From Echria macrotheca (Eukaryota; Ascomycota; Sordariomycetes; Sordariales; Schizotheciaceae): a DNA stretch of 64,000 bases. The position numbers were made by a program, and so were the translations under genes. The notes beneath the pieces were generated by a model. That model worked only from the letters and a program-made list of their open reading frames with translations. It did no database searches and was not told where the DNA came from. Of the stretch, positions 10,587 through 21,404 are shown piece by piece. Position 1 is the first letter of the stretch. Every line of letters starts with the position of its first letter. Location of the stretch: the NCBI GenBank assembly GCA_030411725.1, contig MU839836.1:1054001-1118000 (forward strand), read 5' to 3'.

Positions 10587-11207
10587 ATGTGTTCTGAATA
10601 TAAGATCAGCGACCGCTTTACCATCTTGTTATTCGCTACGCTCTCACTCATAATCGCCATTCTCAACTTCGTCGACGCCTTCTTCTCAGTCAAATTAATA
10701 TATCAAGCCAGGCCCAAACTCAGCACTATCAACACCACGGGGACTTCAAACGATGAATTTGGAACGCTTATCGTTATACTTTCTGACGGATTAATCACCG
10801 CTGCCATTACCGCATCATCGGCCATCCACGGAGCAGTGATTTCGATTCACCCAAGTTGGCTACCTAGGCATAAAGACAGCATTATACCTACATACGCATT
10901 CTCGCAGATTCTCCAGGCCGTTTTTTTGATAGTTACTGGCGGTTACCTTGCTCAACGCGTCTCTGGCATCCAGCCATCTTTCAGAAGAATTACTGGGAAC
11001 GATGGCATCTCCTATTCCAGCGTCATGTACTATGGTGGTGTCGCCCAAGCGGTCTACGGTTCCGCTTTAGTCTTAGTTTGTATTACAATGGCTCTGGCTA
11101 ATTCCATGGCCAATTATTTTGAGGGGAGACAGAAACGGGTCAAAAAACCTGCAAAGCAGGTAAGAAGGGTAGCTAGAGTTAGCGCGGTGGAACTCGCCGG
11201 AGTTTAG
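10587..11207 (+). CDS. Four-TM membrane protein of unknown function
   Basis: Single-exon gene of 206 residues from the ATG at 10,587 (MCSEYKISDR). The frame extends upstream to 10,464, but that part lies in the AT-rich promoter region. Four hydrophobic segments are visible: residues about 12-36, 62-88, 106-125 and 147-174. A Lys/Arg-rich cytosolic tail (GRQKRVKKPAKQVRRVAR) ends the protein. The topology recalls fungal four-TM (tetraspan-like) hypotheticals, but I recognise no family motif. It is intronless and followed 53 bp after its stop by a run of 28 A residues, which may be a retrocopy signature. Confidence 0.6.
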   Translation: MCSEYKISDRFTILLFATLSLIIAILNFVDAFFSVKLIYQARPKLSTINTTGTSNDEFGTLIVILSDGLITAAITASSAIHGAVISIHPSWLPRHKDSIIPTYAFSQILQAVFLIVTGGYLAQRVSGIQPSFRRITGNDGISYSSVMYYGGVAQAVYGSALVLVCITMALANSMANYFEGRQKRVKKPAKQVRRVARVSAVELAGV

Positions 11208-11260
11208 GTTATACTACGACATTATGCGAAATCTTCGAATTAAAACGAAGCCTATACACC

Positions 11261-11288
<28 letters not shown>
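11261..11288 (+). repeat. A28 tract
   Basis: Uninterrupted run of 28 adenines just downstream of the intronless membrane-protein gene, followed by TCTTTACAG. It could be a genomic poly(A) tail from retroposition or a simple homopolymer. Confidence 0.9.
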
Positions 11289-11292
<4 letters not shown>

Positions 11293-13139
11293 TACAGTGG
11301 CGGCCAGGTTCAGTGTCCATAATCTGTTATCTGAAATGCAGAAACGGACACACGTAAGGGTGGCGAAAATACAACCTCTTTTCTCAACGCGTGGTAGTTG
11401 CAGATGAGGCTGCCTGACCGGCCCGGTTGATGCTCTGATTCAGCGGCGAAGGGCTTTTAGTCCTGAGATGGCTCTCAGGCCTCCGTCGGGCATGAAGATA
11501 AAAAGAGTCGATGAAGAACCCTTGGGTGGGAAATTGTCTCAAAGTGTAAGCCATTCTTCGAAACCACCATCCGCTCTCCTAAAATTAACTATCCTCCACT
11601 AACACTGAAAAGGAGCCTGCTTTGGGCTGTCAAGAATTGCTGACTAAAAATGAATAAAGCTAGACTACCCTTCCCCATACTTCTACCACTTGTCCTAACA
11701 ACTTGCCTTAGGTTTGTGCTGAGAGAAGTTTGCATCTAGAGGGTGATGGGTGGAAGAAGTGCAAGTTTTGCTGTCAATATCGGGCGAAGCAGATTTCAAC
11801 ATTACGAGAAAGAGGCATAATCGGAGATTTCACAAATCAAGTTGCAGGTATTGATCGAGGTGGCGTTAGAGTTAGAGGAGAAGATCAAGGAGAAGGTGTT
11901 GTTGGAGGAGAAGGTCGAAGAGAGAATGTACAATCCAGGACTGACAGTGCGGGCATCTTGATTTGAATATCTATCCAGCATCCCATTTTGCTGATCCCGC
12001 GCATGAGCAGTAACACCCACGGCATCACGTTCATCACGTAATCGTAGAATTATGGCTTCGGTGGTCGTTTTAGATCTAGTCATTGGCACATCGAGAGAGG
12101 TTGTGCAAAGCAGAGCCCGGGAGGGATGTGGTAAGCATGGGAGTGTTGTGGCAAAACACCACTTTGCGTTACAGTTCGTCAAAATCTACAACTAAATTCG
12201 GTGCCACTGTTTCTGCCATGGTGTCTGTGATGGGTGGAGCGTGCCGAGGTACGTCCGATTTACCCTCTTGCCCCGCCCCCTTGCTCATGGCCGTGAGTTC
12301 ACCCGTACCTCCACTACCACTAACATCAAAGACGAGGACGATAAGGAACAGAAGATGAAAAGGGCCCTAGAGAAGGGCCTATTTCGGTAAGGAAAATAGT
12401 AATCCGACCTAGCGCACAGCCTTCAATCGTGCAGGCGGGATACCTTGAAGAGCGCTCGCTGCTAACTCTCGCAGGTGGTTGAGGCGACAATGCTCTGTTG
12501 AATGATGAGCCTCTAGGACGGGATGTCTGGTTCGGCATGACTCGTATGGACTGAGGAGTGCTATGAGAAGAAGTATTCTTGGCAGTCTATCGCCCTAAAA
12601 ACGGGAAGCAACCCGATTCATGGCTGATCAAGGGTTGGATAAGGCGGCAGATCGGTGGCGGGCTGTCGACAGAGACTGACGAAGGCCATCGATAGGTTAC
12701 AAGGCAAATTTAGATGAGAAATTGGTGATGGAACGAGCACATAAGGTGTGGGTCATCGACAGCTCCGTAAAGAGTGGATTGTGTTGTAGGATAGGTCCCA
12801 CATCTGGGTCCACCACAGCCACCAGCGCATCTGCTGTCTTTTCTCCCCAGAATTGGCTCCTCCCACTTTCCAGTTTTAGTAGCCAATTCATGCCTTCCAT
12901 TCCCACAGATTGCGGTCCGATACGGCCTACAGCCTTGGTGATATACCGTCCTTGTAGCTGGGAAACCTGGACATTGAACCTGGCCGTCAATGAATCTTGT
13001 CATTATATAATGATTTGCCCGGGCGCAACTTTCCACCTAATGCACTGGTTTTATTGCTCTCTCTTTTGATTCCTAAGCCCGTTTTGTGGTCCAGGGGCTA
13101 GTGCGACAGAACAGGGGTGTTAGGCTGATATGGATCCAT
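11289..13139. other. Long gene-poor stretch
   Basis: Several overlapping frames of 70-130 codons exist, for example on the minus strand at 11,802-12,182 and 12,697-12,990. Parts look protein-like (ILRLRDERDAV; ALVAVVDPDVGPIL), but I recognise no family, start context or consistent introns. They may be relics. Confidence 0.35.
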
Positions 13140-13140
13140 T

Positions 13141-13199
13141 TCTGGGCCCTGTCGTTACCGAGGCATTGTCGTGGGCCCAAATTCGGGCACTTTATATAT
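13141..13199 (+). promoter_or_regulatory. Palindromic element and TATA of the DUF3723 gene
   Basis: GGGCCCAAATTCGGGC (13,173-13,188) is followed two bases later by TTTATATATT (13,191-13,200), 66 bp before the ATG. The 16-nt element is the exact reverse complement of part of the 24,386-24,403 element. Confidence 0.6.
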
Positions 13200-13264
13200 T
13201 CAGCGCATCATCTCCGAATATTAGCGAAATCATTCAATCATCGTACCCAAACCCCCTTTCCAAC

Positions 13265-16170
13265 ATGTCAAGCAGCGGATTCACGGTTGTGACTTGCCAG
13301 ATTGAGGCGGAGAAAGTCCGCAAACACATAGGAACGGCTAGCATTAGCTTCGATGTATTTGACTTCCCATACTCTAGAGAGCTAGATCCAAAAAACGTCG
13401 AGCGGCTTAAAAGATTATTCCGCACCGAACGTGGCTGTATCCCAGGAGACCTCCAAAACCGTATTCCAGCGGTTATCAGCGAAGGCCAGCTTCAAGAATG
13501 TCTAACATTTTCTGGCAAAACAGTAAACGAGCTGAGATCAGAGAGTTCCGGGGAGTATGCAAAGCTTGAATTTCCATCTGGGATACGATTAGAATGTCTT
13601 CAAGGGCGACACAGGGTCAAAGCAGCCGAGGAAATTCTTGGAGCCCGAGAGAAGCGCTGGGTGGTTGATTTATTTCTTGCAGGTATGGATAAGTTTATCA
13701 AGTTTCCACAGGTGATTTTGCTAACATGATAAAGATATGACGCAAGATCTAAAGTCCGCTCTGATCGAAGAATACACTAATGAGTGGAAGCCTTCAGACG
13801 GCGAGTTCTACTACAAGATACGCTCATATCAGGGTGTATTTGGTCCAGAGAACCCCTATTTTGAAAGGCGGTGGTGGGCACGTCTGGCCGCTGTATCAAC
13901 ATCAACAAACAAGAGAGACCGACTGGAGCAACTATTTAGACATCGGAAATTTGCGCCTGCATTTGACGCCTTTCGATACATCCCAGTATTGTACAGCGGG
14001 ATGAGGCTCAGTGTTTTTAACAAAATTGTTAGCATGCGCTGTCTTGAAGTAAGTGTATGCGAACAGGAAACAGAAGAATGCTATGCTGACAGAGTAATAG
14101 GAGCTTCTTTCATTTCTTAGGCACACAAAGGATTTCTGGTATTATATTTTCAATAATGATACCAATGCTATGCAAAAACTTGATCTGAAGACGTTACAAG
14201 CCGTGCAACTGACGGCTCCTGGTGCATTTCAAGCTGACGCAGACAGCCTATACGGGCGTATTAAGTCCGGCGAGTTATTTGGCTCGTTTGATGAGGCGTA
14301 TCGGGACGAGATCTGGACAAGGCTCTGTGAAATGACCCGAGACTTCTTAGTCCCGTCTTTATTCGCGTTTTTTGAGAACTGGAAGTACCTAAAGGGCCCG
14401 GCAGATTGCATGAAACGACTAATTCACCTAGAGCGTGGAGAAACCATCTACGCTGCCTTAGACAATGCTTTTCGAGGCGCAGACCATGACGAACAGCGAT
14501 GCGCAATACAGCTATCTAGATCGGCTTTCAGATATGTATCTGCCAATTTATCGGGTCGTTTCGATACAATATACCGACAGCTGTGGCTTTTTGCCATCCG
14601 CGAATATATGGATATGCCGGCTGACTCTACCCGTAAGCTCGCTATACCAGGAGGCAGCCATGTGAACGAAAATGTGTTATTTGAGTTTGCTTCCCTCGCC
14701 AAAAACCTGGGAGTTGAATCCGAGCAGATCAACAGACTGTTAGAGCGAGACCCAGACAGAGAAGTTGCTCGTCGGCTTCTAACGACGGCTCGGAAACCCG
14801 AGCGATATAAGTATCAAAACCTCGAAACCCTTATCACTCAGGTGGTGAGCATAATATCATCGGCTCAGCCTCTTCCGAGCGAACTAGAAAATGGAGGAAA
14901 CGAAATTGATGACAAGCCTAGGCCGCCAAAACGGTGCGGTATTCCGAACGAGATAGATCAGCTCCGAGACAAGTCGTGCATGTTTCTGCCCAAATTACAT
15001 GCTCCAATGGAGACAAATCGCACAATACATTCATTCTTCATCCAGCGATCGATGTACTTTGCATTCTTCGGAAAACAAGCGCCGGTGGACCTCCAAAATA
15101 TCTCTGACTTTGACGGGGATACTGAAATGATACAGCTTGATCAAGTTTCAAGCAAAACCGTAAACGGCCATTCTGCAGGACTTTTAGAGTATCAAAAACT
15201 CGAAGAAAGGCACCATGATTTGAAGATAACGGTTCAACGCCTTGAAAAAGAAATGACGGAAGAGGAAGGGAAACTCAGGAATATTTTACTCGAAGGACAA
15301 GCAGTAGAGAGCAAACTTAACAGAATGAAACAGGAAGAGATCGAACAATCAGCTAGGCTGGAAAAGCTTAAGGGTGAAGAACAGGAATATCTGACACGTC
15401 TCCAGCAGCTGAAACTCGCGCAGCAAAACCAGGAGAGCGCTAATCAAACGGTTGCTGATAGAACCCATGAATTTACCAGCAAGGAAGAAGAGTTACAAAG
15501 CAGGGTTAAACACCTTGTTGAGCTCGAGTCAACCAGGTTATCATCTTTGAAGGAACTTAATGCACGCGAGAAAAGGCTCAAGCGTGAAGTTGAGAAGCTC
15601 ACATCCCAGATAGAGCGACTAAAGCAGGAGGAGTCTACCCGCCAAGCAGCGGTTGTGCAACTTGCTTTAGAGAGAGATGGGTTGACGAAGGAGCTCCAAA
15701 AGCTTAAGGAAAATATATCTGAGCTTGAGAGGGAGCAGAACGACCGTAAGCTAGATATTGAGCGGCTGATGACCAAGGAACGGGAGTATCAGTCTGCTGT
15801 CGGCAATCTTCATCCAGAGAACAACTCTACAGGGCCAGGCACAGCCCAGACTAACCGAGTGCTGATAAAATTTTTGATCAAGCTTCAGGAGATATTGGTT
15901 GACCCTTCAGATCTATCCAAACTGGAGAAGATCGCAAAGGAGCATTTGCAGCAAAAGAGTGCTCTGTTTGATTGCAGGGGCCGAGTGTTAAATGATATCG
16001 ATGGTATTTTCGACAAGATAACTCAAAGCGGGGAGAATGTTGTTTATGTCGTTCCACAATGGCAGCCGATAGAACGTAAGCGTAAGGAGTTACACAAAGA
16101 TGAGGTACAAGAAACGGAACAGGATGTTCTAAAGACGAGACTGGGTCAAGCTAGGGTTCGCATCTCCTGA
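13265..16170 (+). CDS. DUF3723 family protein with coiled coil
   Basis: Three exons, 13265..13682, 13735..14048 and 14101..16170, give 933 residues. Both introns are 52 bp (donors GTATGG and GTAAGT; branch sites CTAAC and CTGAC). The N-terminal 450 or so residues match the fungal DUF3723 family. LQGRHRVKAA (residues 112-121) resembles the GxHRxxAA loop of ParB/sulfiredoxin-fold proteins. RWWARLAAVS, LRHTKDFWYY and SLFAFFENWKYL are further family-like segments. A long Glu/Lys/Leu coiled coil spans about 605-820, followed by about 110 residues with KFLIKLQEILVDPSDL and a basic end. DUF3723 genes are recurrent accessory genes in fungal genomes and are reported in Starship giant transposons. Biochemical function unknown. 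This copy is intact, with a strong promoter element upstream. Confidence 0.8.
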
Positions 16171-16910
16171 AGTAAACCACACCAAATATATATAGGATTT
16201 AATAACTATATCTCTTGTCATAGCCCATGGTAGGAGTTAAAGCTCCTTTTATACTTTCGGACTTCGATCTCTTATTACCTAAGCATATTATTCCTACGCC
16301 TCATGACAGAGAAGTAGAGGAGTTCAAGTTCATGAGCATATAGGAGGCAAAGGTAGTGCTTCCGGCAGACTGCTGCGCCTCAGGAAGGGGCCGCACTCTA
16401 ACCTGACGCATCTACTAAGCGGGGATTCTAGGGACAGCTAATAAGATGGAAAACGGCAATATGATAATCAAAAAGGACCCGAAGAAAGGGACTCCGAGAT
16501 TCGGGTCCCCTGGCACGATCGAAGCAAAGACCCGAGGGTTCGGGTTGCATAGGCCGTCACAACTGCCACTTAGTCGTGATTCACTTCCTCATATATAATA
16601 TAGTTAGCCCACGAGATAGCGAGGAGCATATCAAATGTTGCGGTCTAGCTACACCGTCTGCTACGTGTACCAGTTTATTCTGAGAATTTGAAGATATTCC
16701 AGCATCAAGGAAAGGAGGAAGCCTGGTAGTCTTGATGTGAGCTAGGAGGCTCGTATCAGCTTCCTCGTAAATGCCGATGCATCTGTATGTTGGTGGGGGG
16801 ATTGAGTTCATTGGTAGGTTGATGTTAAAGGTCCCAGAATTTGGCTTTCTTCGGCAATTTATCCGAGTATCGTAATATTAGAACTTTTTTCAACTAACTT
16901 TTCCTCCAGG
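16171..16910. other. Intergenic with LTR relic
   Basis: Apart from the shortened LTR copy at 16,371-16,561, no gene or family-like frame was recognised. Confidence 0.4.
16371..16561 (+). mobile_element. Internally deleted LTR-like repeat, copy 4
   Basis: Starts TGCTGCGCCTCAGGAAG and ends GAGGGTTCGGGTTGCATAGG then CCGTCACA. CTAACCTGACGCATC and GGGACAGCTAATAAG align with the start of the copies at 28.5 kb. The middle (CAGTAACGATAA to CTCGTGTGT) is missing, leaving 191 bp. No clear target duplication. Confidence 0.55.
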
Positions 16911-16952
16911 TGGCCAGTTTCAGGGCCAACGCGCAGGGGACCAGATTTGGGC
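16911..16952 (+). promoter_or_regulatory. Two palindromic promoter elements
   Basis: TGGCCAGTTTCAGGGCCA (16,911-16,928) and GGACCAGATTTGGGC (16,938-16,952), about 110-150 bp before the small membrane-protein gene. AGATTTGGG also occurs at 24,415 and 30,158. Confidence 0.5.
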
Positions 16953-17064
16953 TTTCCGATACATGTGATGAAAAAAAAAAATATAATAATGAAGCCTGTT
17001 TCGCCTGTCGGAAACTCCAATAGTTTATGCAAGGATGTTTAATAGTTATCTTGTTCATTTCAAA

Positions 17065-17524
17065 ATGGAATACCCCTCAGCTATCCGAGTCCTGGTAAGC
17101 CAAACAACGTCATGGTATAGTGTAAAAGCTTAACACATTATAGTTTCACATTTCCTTTGTCCTCGTAGGATCAAGGGTTCTTCTCACTCACTATTCAAAT
17201 GCGTTGCTGTCGACCGCTATATTTTCCACAGCATGGACTGCTGTTCATGTACTCTCTTGGAACCCAGTCATACGCCCGCTTCTAACTGATCTTTTCCACA
17301 ACCCGCTATCTTCCCTAGCTGAACTGACCGTCTTTCTCTGGCTGCTGTATTTTTATAGAGGATTGCCAGATCATTTGATGGAGACACAGGGCGTTTTGGG
17401 TTCCCTATTCTGGGCTATTTCATCTATGATTGGACTTCGAGTCCTGCTTCTTGTGTCGGGAGCTACCAGGAAACACCACCCCACACGAGTGAGGAGATCG
17501 ACCCGGGTATCTAAAAGAAGTTGA
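17065..17524 (+). CDS. Small membrane protein, 136 residues
   Basis: Predicted exons 17065..17094 and 17144..17524. The 49-bp intron has GTAAGC, branch CTTAAC and acceptor ATTATAG, and joins frames exactly. The product begins MEYPSAIRVLFHISFVLVG and has hydrophobic segments near residues 10-20, 30-48, 64-80 and 95-112, with a basic tail (RKHHPTRVRRSTRVSKRS). An in-frame ATG at 17,035 would add ten residues. No family recognised. The conserved promoter element upstream supports a real gene, but the first exon is only 10 codons and is inferred. Confidence 0.45.
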
Positions 17525-17689
17525 ATTCAGGTGCTTATACGGTCTAGAAGGTGTATCGACTATTTAAATTGTACGTCTAATACTGTCTTGAGCTTGAGTT
17601 AGCCTAGATTCTTTCAGTAAAAGCCTGTCTCCATTGCTGTGTGGTAAGCTCTTTAGGATCATTCAATCAATCTAGAGTATATAAAGTTC

Positions 17690-17924
17690 GATATCAAGCT
17701 AGTGGCTAAAAACCGTACCTGCAGCTTCTATTATTGATTACATTTGAGTCTGTCAGATGATAGCTTCCCATTTGGGGGCCTGACCCCAGGCTTCCTGTGA
17801 GGGCCAGAGTTCAATTTGTATGGGGGGGGGGGGGGGGGGGGGGGGGGCCGCGGGCCCCCGGGGGGGGGGGGGGGGGGGGGGTGTGGGGGGGGGGGGGGGG
17901 GGGGGGGGGGTGGGGGGGGGGGGG

Positions 17925-17959
<35 letters not shown>

Positions 17960-18190
17960 GGGGCGGCCGAAGCGANNNNNNNNNNAAAAACCGTACCTGC
18001 AGGTTTTATTTTTTTTTAAATTTTTGTGTGTCAGTTGTTTGCTTCCCATTTGGGGGCCTGACCCCAGGGTTCCTGTGTGGGCCATTTTTAAATTTTTTTG
18101 CCCCCCCCCCCCCCCCCCCAACTCCCTTCTTACCTGTGGAGCTTCTCGTGCAGTGCTTGCTCTTCTTCACTCCGGACACCTACCCCTTGA
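17690..18190. repeat. Poly-G region with duplicated flanks (assembly artefact)
   Basis: CCGTACCTGCAG, then CTTCCCATTTGGGGGCCTGA and CCCCAGG occur on both sides of an N gap, first at 17,715-17,800 and again at 17,991-18,072. Between them lie about 150 nearly pure G bases. After the second copy comes a poly-C run (about 18,102-18,119). The right copy reads like a noisy version of the left, so the two contig ends probably represent one locus. Flanks also resemble 31,440-31,556 (CTAGAGTTCAAT; GAGCTTCTCATGC). Confidence 0.65.
17976..17985. other. Assembly gap of 10 N
   Basis: Ten N characters after the poly-G run. True gap size is unknown. Confidence 0.99.
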
Positions 18191-18454
18191 TAGAGTCCTA
18201 AAATAAGGCCGCTGAACGGATGGTACACTTCCGGGCCTCTCAGCGAGCCCTCTTTTGGTCCTAATGAGCCCACCGTAGATTCTCGCCATATAAGACTGCT
18301 GAGTAGGGATCGATTTATGTATGCATTCCGCTTACTCACTGCTGAAGCAGAAAAGTGGATTCTCATTTCAACGGACTAATCTCTGCGTACTTAGACTCAC
18401 GACCCAGGATCTATTATACCGGCTACGCGCTTTCACTCTCTCTGAATACCCGAG

Positions 18455-19661
18455 ATGGAGAAACGCAGCACTATATTTCCCGGCAGCCATCAATGGGCTG
18501 ACACTTTCAGCTCCGTAGTGCCACCTGTAAAAAACCGGTTGCGATCGAATCCTCAAGGGCCTAGAATGAGTGGTGGAGGGAGCTACAGCAAAGAACAAAT
18601 GGATAGTGATGTGTCGGGGCCTATCCGTCGAATGAAAGAAATTAACACGTCCAACATACCACTTACAGGGGCCGAAAATAAAGTAACCGAAATCAACGTT
18701 CATGAGTTGATATCAGTCACCCGAACATCACCTTGGAGAAAATACGAACAAATCTTCAAACTCCAGTTTGGTGGTAACAAGCACGTAACAGTTGCGGAGT
18801 TAAAGTCCCCCGCATTGGATGAGAACTCCTCTTCGGATGATGAGTTATCTATTGATAAGGACCCTCCCCTTCGAAGTAACATTTCACTTGTAATGGTACA
18901 AGGCTTTCATGGGCCAGAGGCAAAGGAACAAATACAATCTATTCAGCAAATACGACATTGCACATTCCTTCGCGTGCAAGAACTATTCTTCTATGAAAAT
19001 ACATTCTCAGCTGTTTTCAAGTTTATGCCGCTTTCATTATCTGACATAGTTGGAAACCCTATTATAAACGAAATACGGCTAGCATCAATACTAGGACAGG
19101 TTAGTGTTCTACTACTTTAGGTATTCTGCTGGAACTAATTGGTATTGGTCGGCAGATCCTAGATGGACTCTCTTATTTGGAGAGAAATGGGCTCGAACAC
19201 CAGCAACTAAAATGTTCGAATGTGTTGGTTGATTACACAGGGAATATAAAGATCTGTGAGTAATTAAATGCATAACATCTTATCCCATATCACTAATATA
19301 ACACAGGGGGTTACGAAGCGATAGTTCATTCCAGTACACGCAGGCACATCAAAGCACTAAGCCGTGTTACGATGGAATTAATGCAAGGCTACACGAAGGA
19401 AGATGATGTAGTAGGAATTGACGACTTAGACCGTTGGCCTTCCGATTCTCGCGCTGTGGATTTTCTCTCGGCTACAACATACGCGGCTGAGGCAGCTGAA
19501 TTGTTGAAGGTAAGAGATTTACAATGTAATTGTATCTGAAGCATGTGCTAAGTTCAATCTAGCATCCACTTCTCCAAATTCCATGGCACAGTAAGCGCAT
19601 CCAAGGCCTTGTGTCGCTGGCAAATGTTTGGTCAAATCAAGGGTACAAATATCCTGCATGA
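18455..19661 (+). CDS. Protein-kinase-like fungal protein, probable pseudokinase
   Basis: Four exons, 18455..19099, 19156..19255, 19307..19509 and 19563..19661, give 348 residues. Introns are 56, 51 and 53 bp. The C-terminal part follows a fungal kinase-like family: ASILGQILDGLSYLERNGLEH, KCSNVLVDYTGNIKI, then a helix with ALSRVTMELMQGY and a final HPLLQIPWHSKRIQGLVSLA. Where true kinases have HRDLKPxN the protein has LEHQQLKCSN, lacking the catalytic Asp. Where they have DFG it has WGYE. Phosphotransfer is therefore unlikely, and a scaffold or regulatory role is inferred. An internal ATG at 18,566 (MSGGGSYSKE) is an alternative start. All junctions are open, so the gene looks intact. Confidence 0.7.
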
Positions 19662-20238
19662 AAAGACGATAGTAACCTAATATGCTGCTCAAATCGCAAG
19701 AGAGATTAGTCTACGCATCACATCCTCACGGAGAATACTTTTTTGGCTGCCATTTTATAATCATGGCGCACTGAGAGAATGGGACAGAACACTAGGATGA
19801 AACGAGAGGCAGTCATCTAAGTTTAAATTATACACCATCTTTAAATCCCTTTCTTCCCAAGTCCAATAACAACGGGCAAGTCTCTTTAACGATAATAGAA
19901 AGTAGAAGACCAAGCTCTAATGTTGGTGTGGATAATGCGTCCCGGGCCTTGCACCGAAATTGCGGGTGACTGAACTTTTCCTTTAAATGAAGAAGGGCGT
20001 TACGGATTAATCGAGCTTCTAATCCGTTAAGGCGGACTTCTGGAAGGACACTTGTCTGCAGAGTCTTTGAGCCGATGGAGGCATCAAAGGTCGTGGGTGC
20101 TTCCACTGTTCGACCCGGCCTTGTTCTCCCCCCTTGCCAGACAGCTAAAGGCGTGAGCATCCACGAGGTTATCCCTGGGCTTGATAACGTGAAGCGAAAA
20201 CAATTGCGACTGAAAGGCTGACCTAGAAGTGGGACAAT
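19662..20238. other. Intergenic, repeat remnant
   Basis: 19,815-19,880 matches two blocks of the first 280 bases of the window. A minus-strand open frame of 110 codons (19,828-20,160) has no recognised domain. Confidence 0.4.
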
Positions 20239-20306
20239 GGGCCCATTTCTGGGCCTTTACCCATGGTGTGTGTGTGATCGCCCAGTTTTGGGCCACTACT
20301 TATAAC
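20239..20306 (+). promoter_or_regulatory. Two palindromic elements and TATA of the phosphatase gene
   Basis: GGGCCCATTTCTGGGCC (20,239-20,255) and CGCCCAGTTTTGGGCCA (20,279-20,295), then CTTATAACTT near 20,299. The first ATG (20,373) lies about 70 bp after the TATA box, the same spacing as in the DUF3723 gene. Confidence 0.55.
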
Positions 20307-20372
20307 TTTAAGGCGACGCACCGTGAGAAACAACGAAAGTTTATTCCTCAATTCTATTTCTGATACTGGACA

Positions 20373-21025
20373 ATGACATGGTGCACGGCAGGGCGGGATT
20401 CGACCGATGTCTGGCGGTTGCGCACATTGCTATCAAACGCGGTCGACCGCCTACGGCGCTCGGAGAGTTTGATCAAGATGGCGTTGCCGATACTAAAGAA
20501 AACATCGCCGACTTTAATCGAGCCTGGACTTTACCTAGGCACAATCGCACATGCGGAATCCCGCGAGATCATGGCCAAGCTGAACATCAAACATATACTC
20601 TCGGTGACGTCAGCACGCCATCGGCCAACAATCCCAGCGGGCATCAATAACAAATGGATTTGCTCAAAGACAGACAGTGCGAAAACATCATTACACATTT
20701 CCCGGAGGCGTGTGATTTCATCAAGAAGGCCCTGGCGGGACAAGACGAAATTACGGGTAATTCGGATCTAGAGGTACAGCATCTACAGCGGCGGCCCCCG
20801 GCAGTCCTCATTCACTGTATCATGGGGGCTTCGCGCTCAGTAACACTCGTGATAGCGTACCTGATGTGGAAACACAACATGACGCTGCAGGAGGCTTGCA
20901 ATTTTATTGGGAGCAAGTGTTTTATCTATCCTAATTCCGGCTTCTATATGCAGCTCAGAATATGGGAGAAGAGCGTGCTCTCGGGCGCCGATACGGGGAG
21001 TGGGGTGAGGGAAAGTAATATCTAG
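20373..21025 (+). pseudogene. Dual-specificity protein phosphatase, frameshifted
   Basis: A DUSP domain split between two frames. The first (from the ATG at 20,373, family-like from MALPILKK at 20,478) carries IEPGLYLGTIAHAESREIMA and LNIKHILSVTSA, the usual N-terminal DUSP strands, and runs to INNKW near 20,657. The second starts there as MDLLKDRQCENIITHFPEAC and carries the catalytic loop VLIHCIMGASRSVTLVIAYL, a canonical HCxxGxSRS, ending ESNI at 21,025. Relative to family spacing, 1 or 4 bases are missing at about 20,654. The catalytic half alone would lack the substrate-recognition strand. Sequencing error and true loss cannot be told apart. Confidence 0.7.
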
Positions 21026-21404
21026 CGTCCGTAGAAAAATACCAAGACATCTTTTTCTTTTCTGGAGCTAACCAAACCGTTCCCCAAGCGCAAGCAAGAG
21101 CATAGGCAGAGTGCGAGAGATACATTGCCACGCGGTACAAGAGTGAATGGGCGGGGGTTTGTTTGTAAGAGCTGATTACGCTATATCTTCACGTCGCTAA
21201 ATACAAATACAACGACCCAAATATTTCATTTCTTGGTCTTATTGCTCCTTGTTGGTGTGTCATTGACTGCTATTTTGTTTTGTGAATTCTTTTGCGCATG
21301 TGGCAAATCACCTTAGTCGCCTAAGTTATCGTTTCATTTTGGCGTGCGTAGAATGAAATATCAGAGCCACTTATGAGAACCATATTCTTTTTCTATGCTC
21401 TCAT
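21026..21404. other. Intergenic, no recognised gene
   Basis: 3' regions of two convergent genes. Nothing identified. Confidence 0.4.

Noticed and set aside
11802..12182. Minus-strand 126-codon frame as a gene
   Set aside because: Part looks protein-like, but I recognised no family, splice structure or promoter.
17797..18206. Gly- and Pro-rich frames across the poly-G tract
   Set aside because: They come from homopolymer sequence and run through the N gap.
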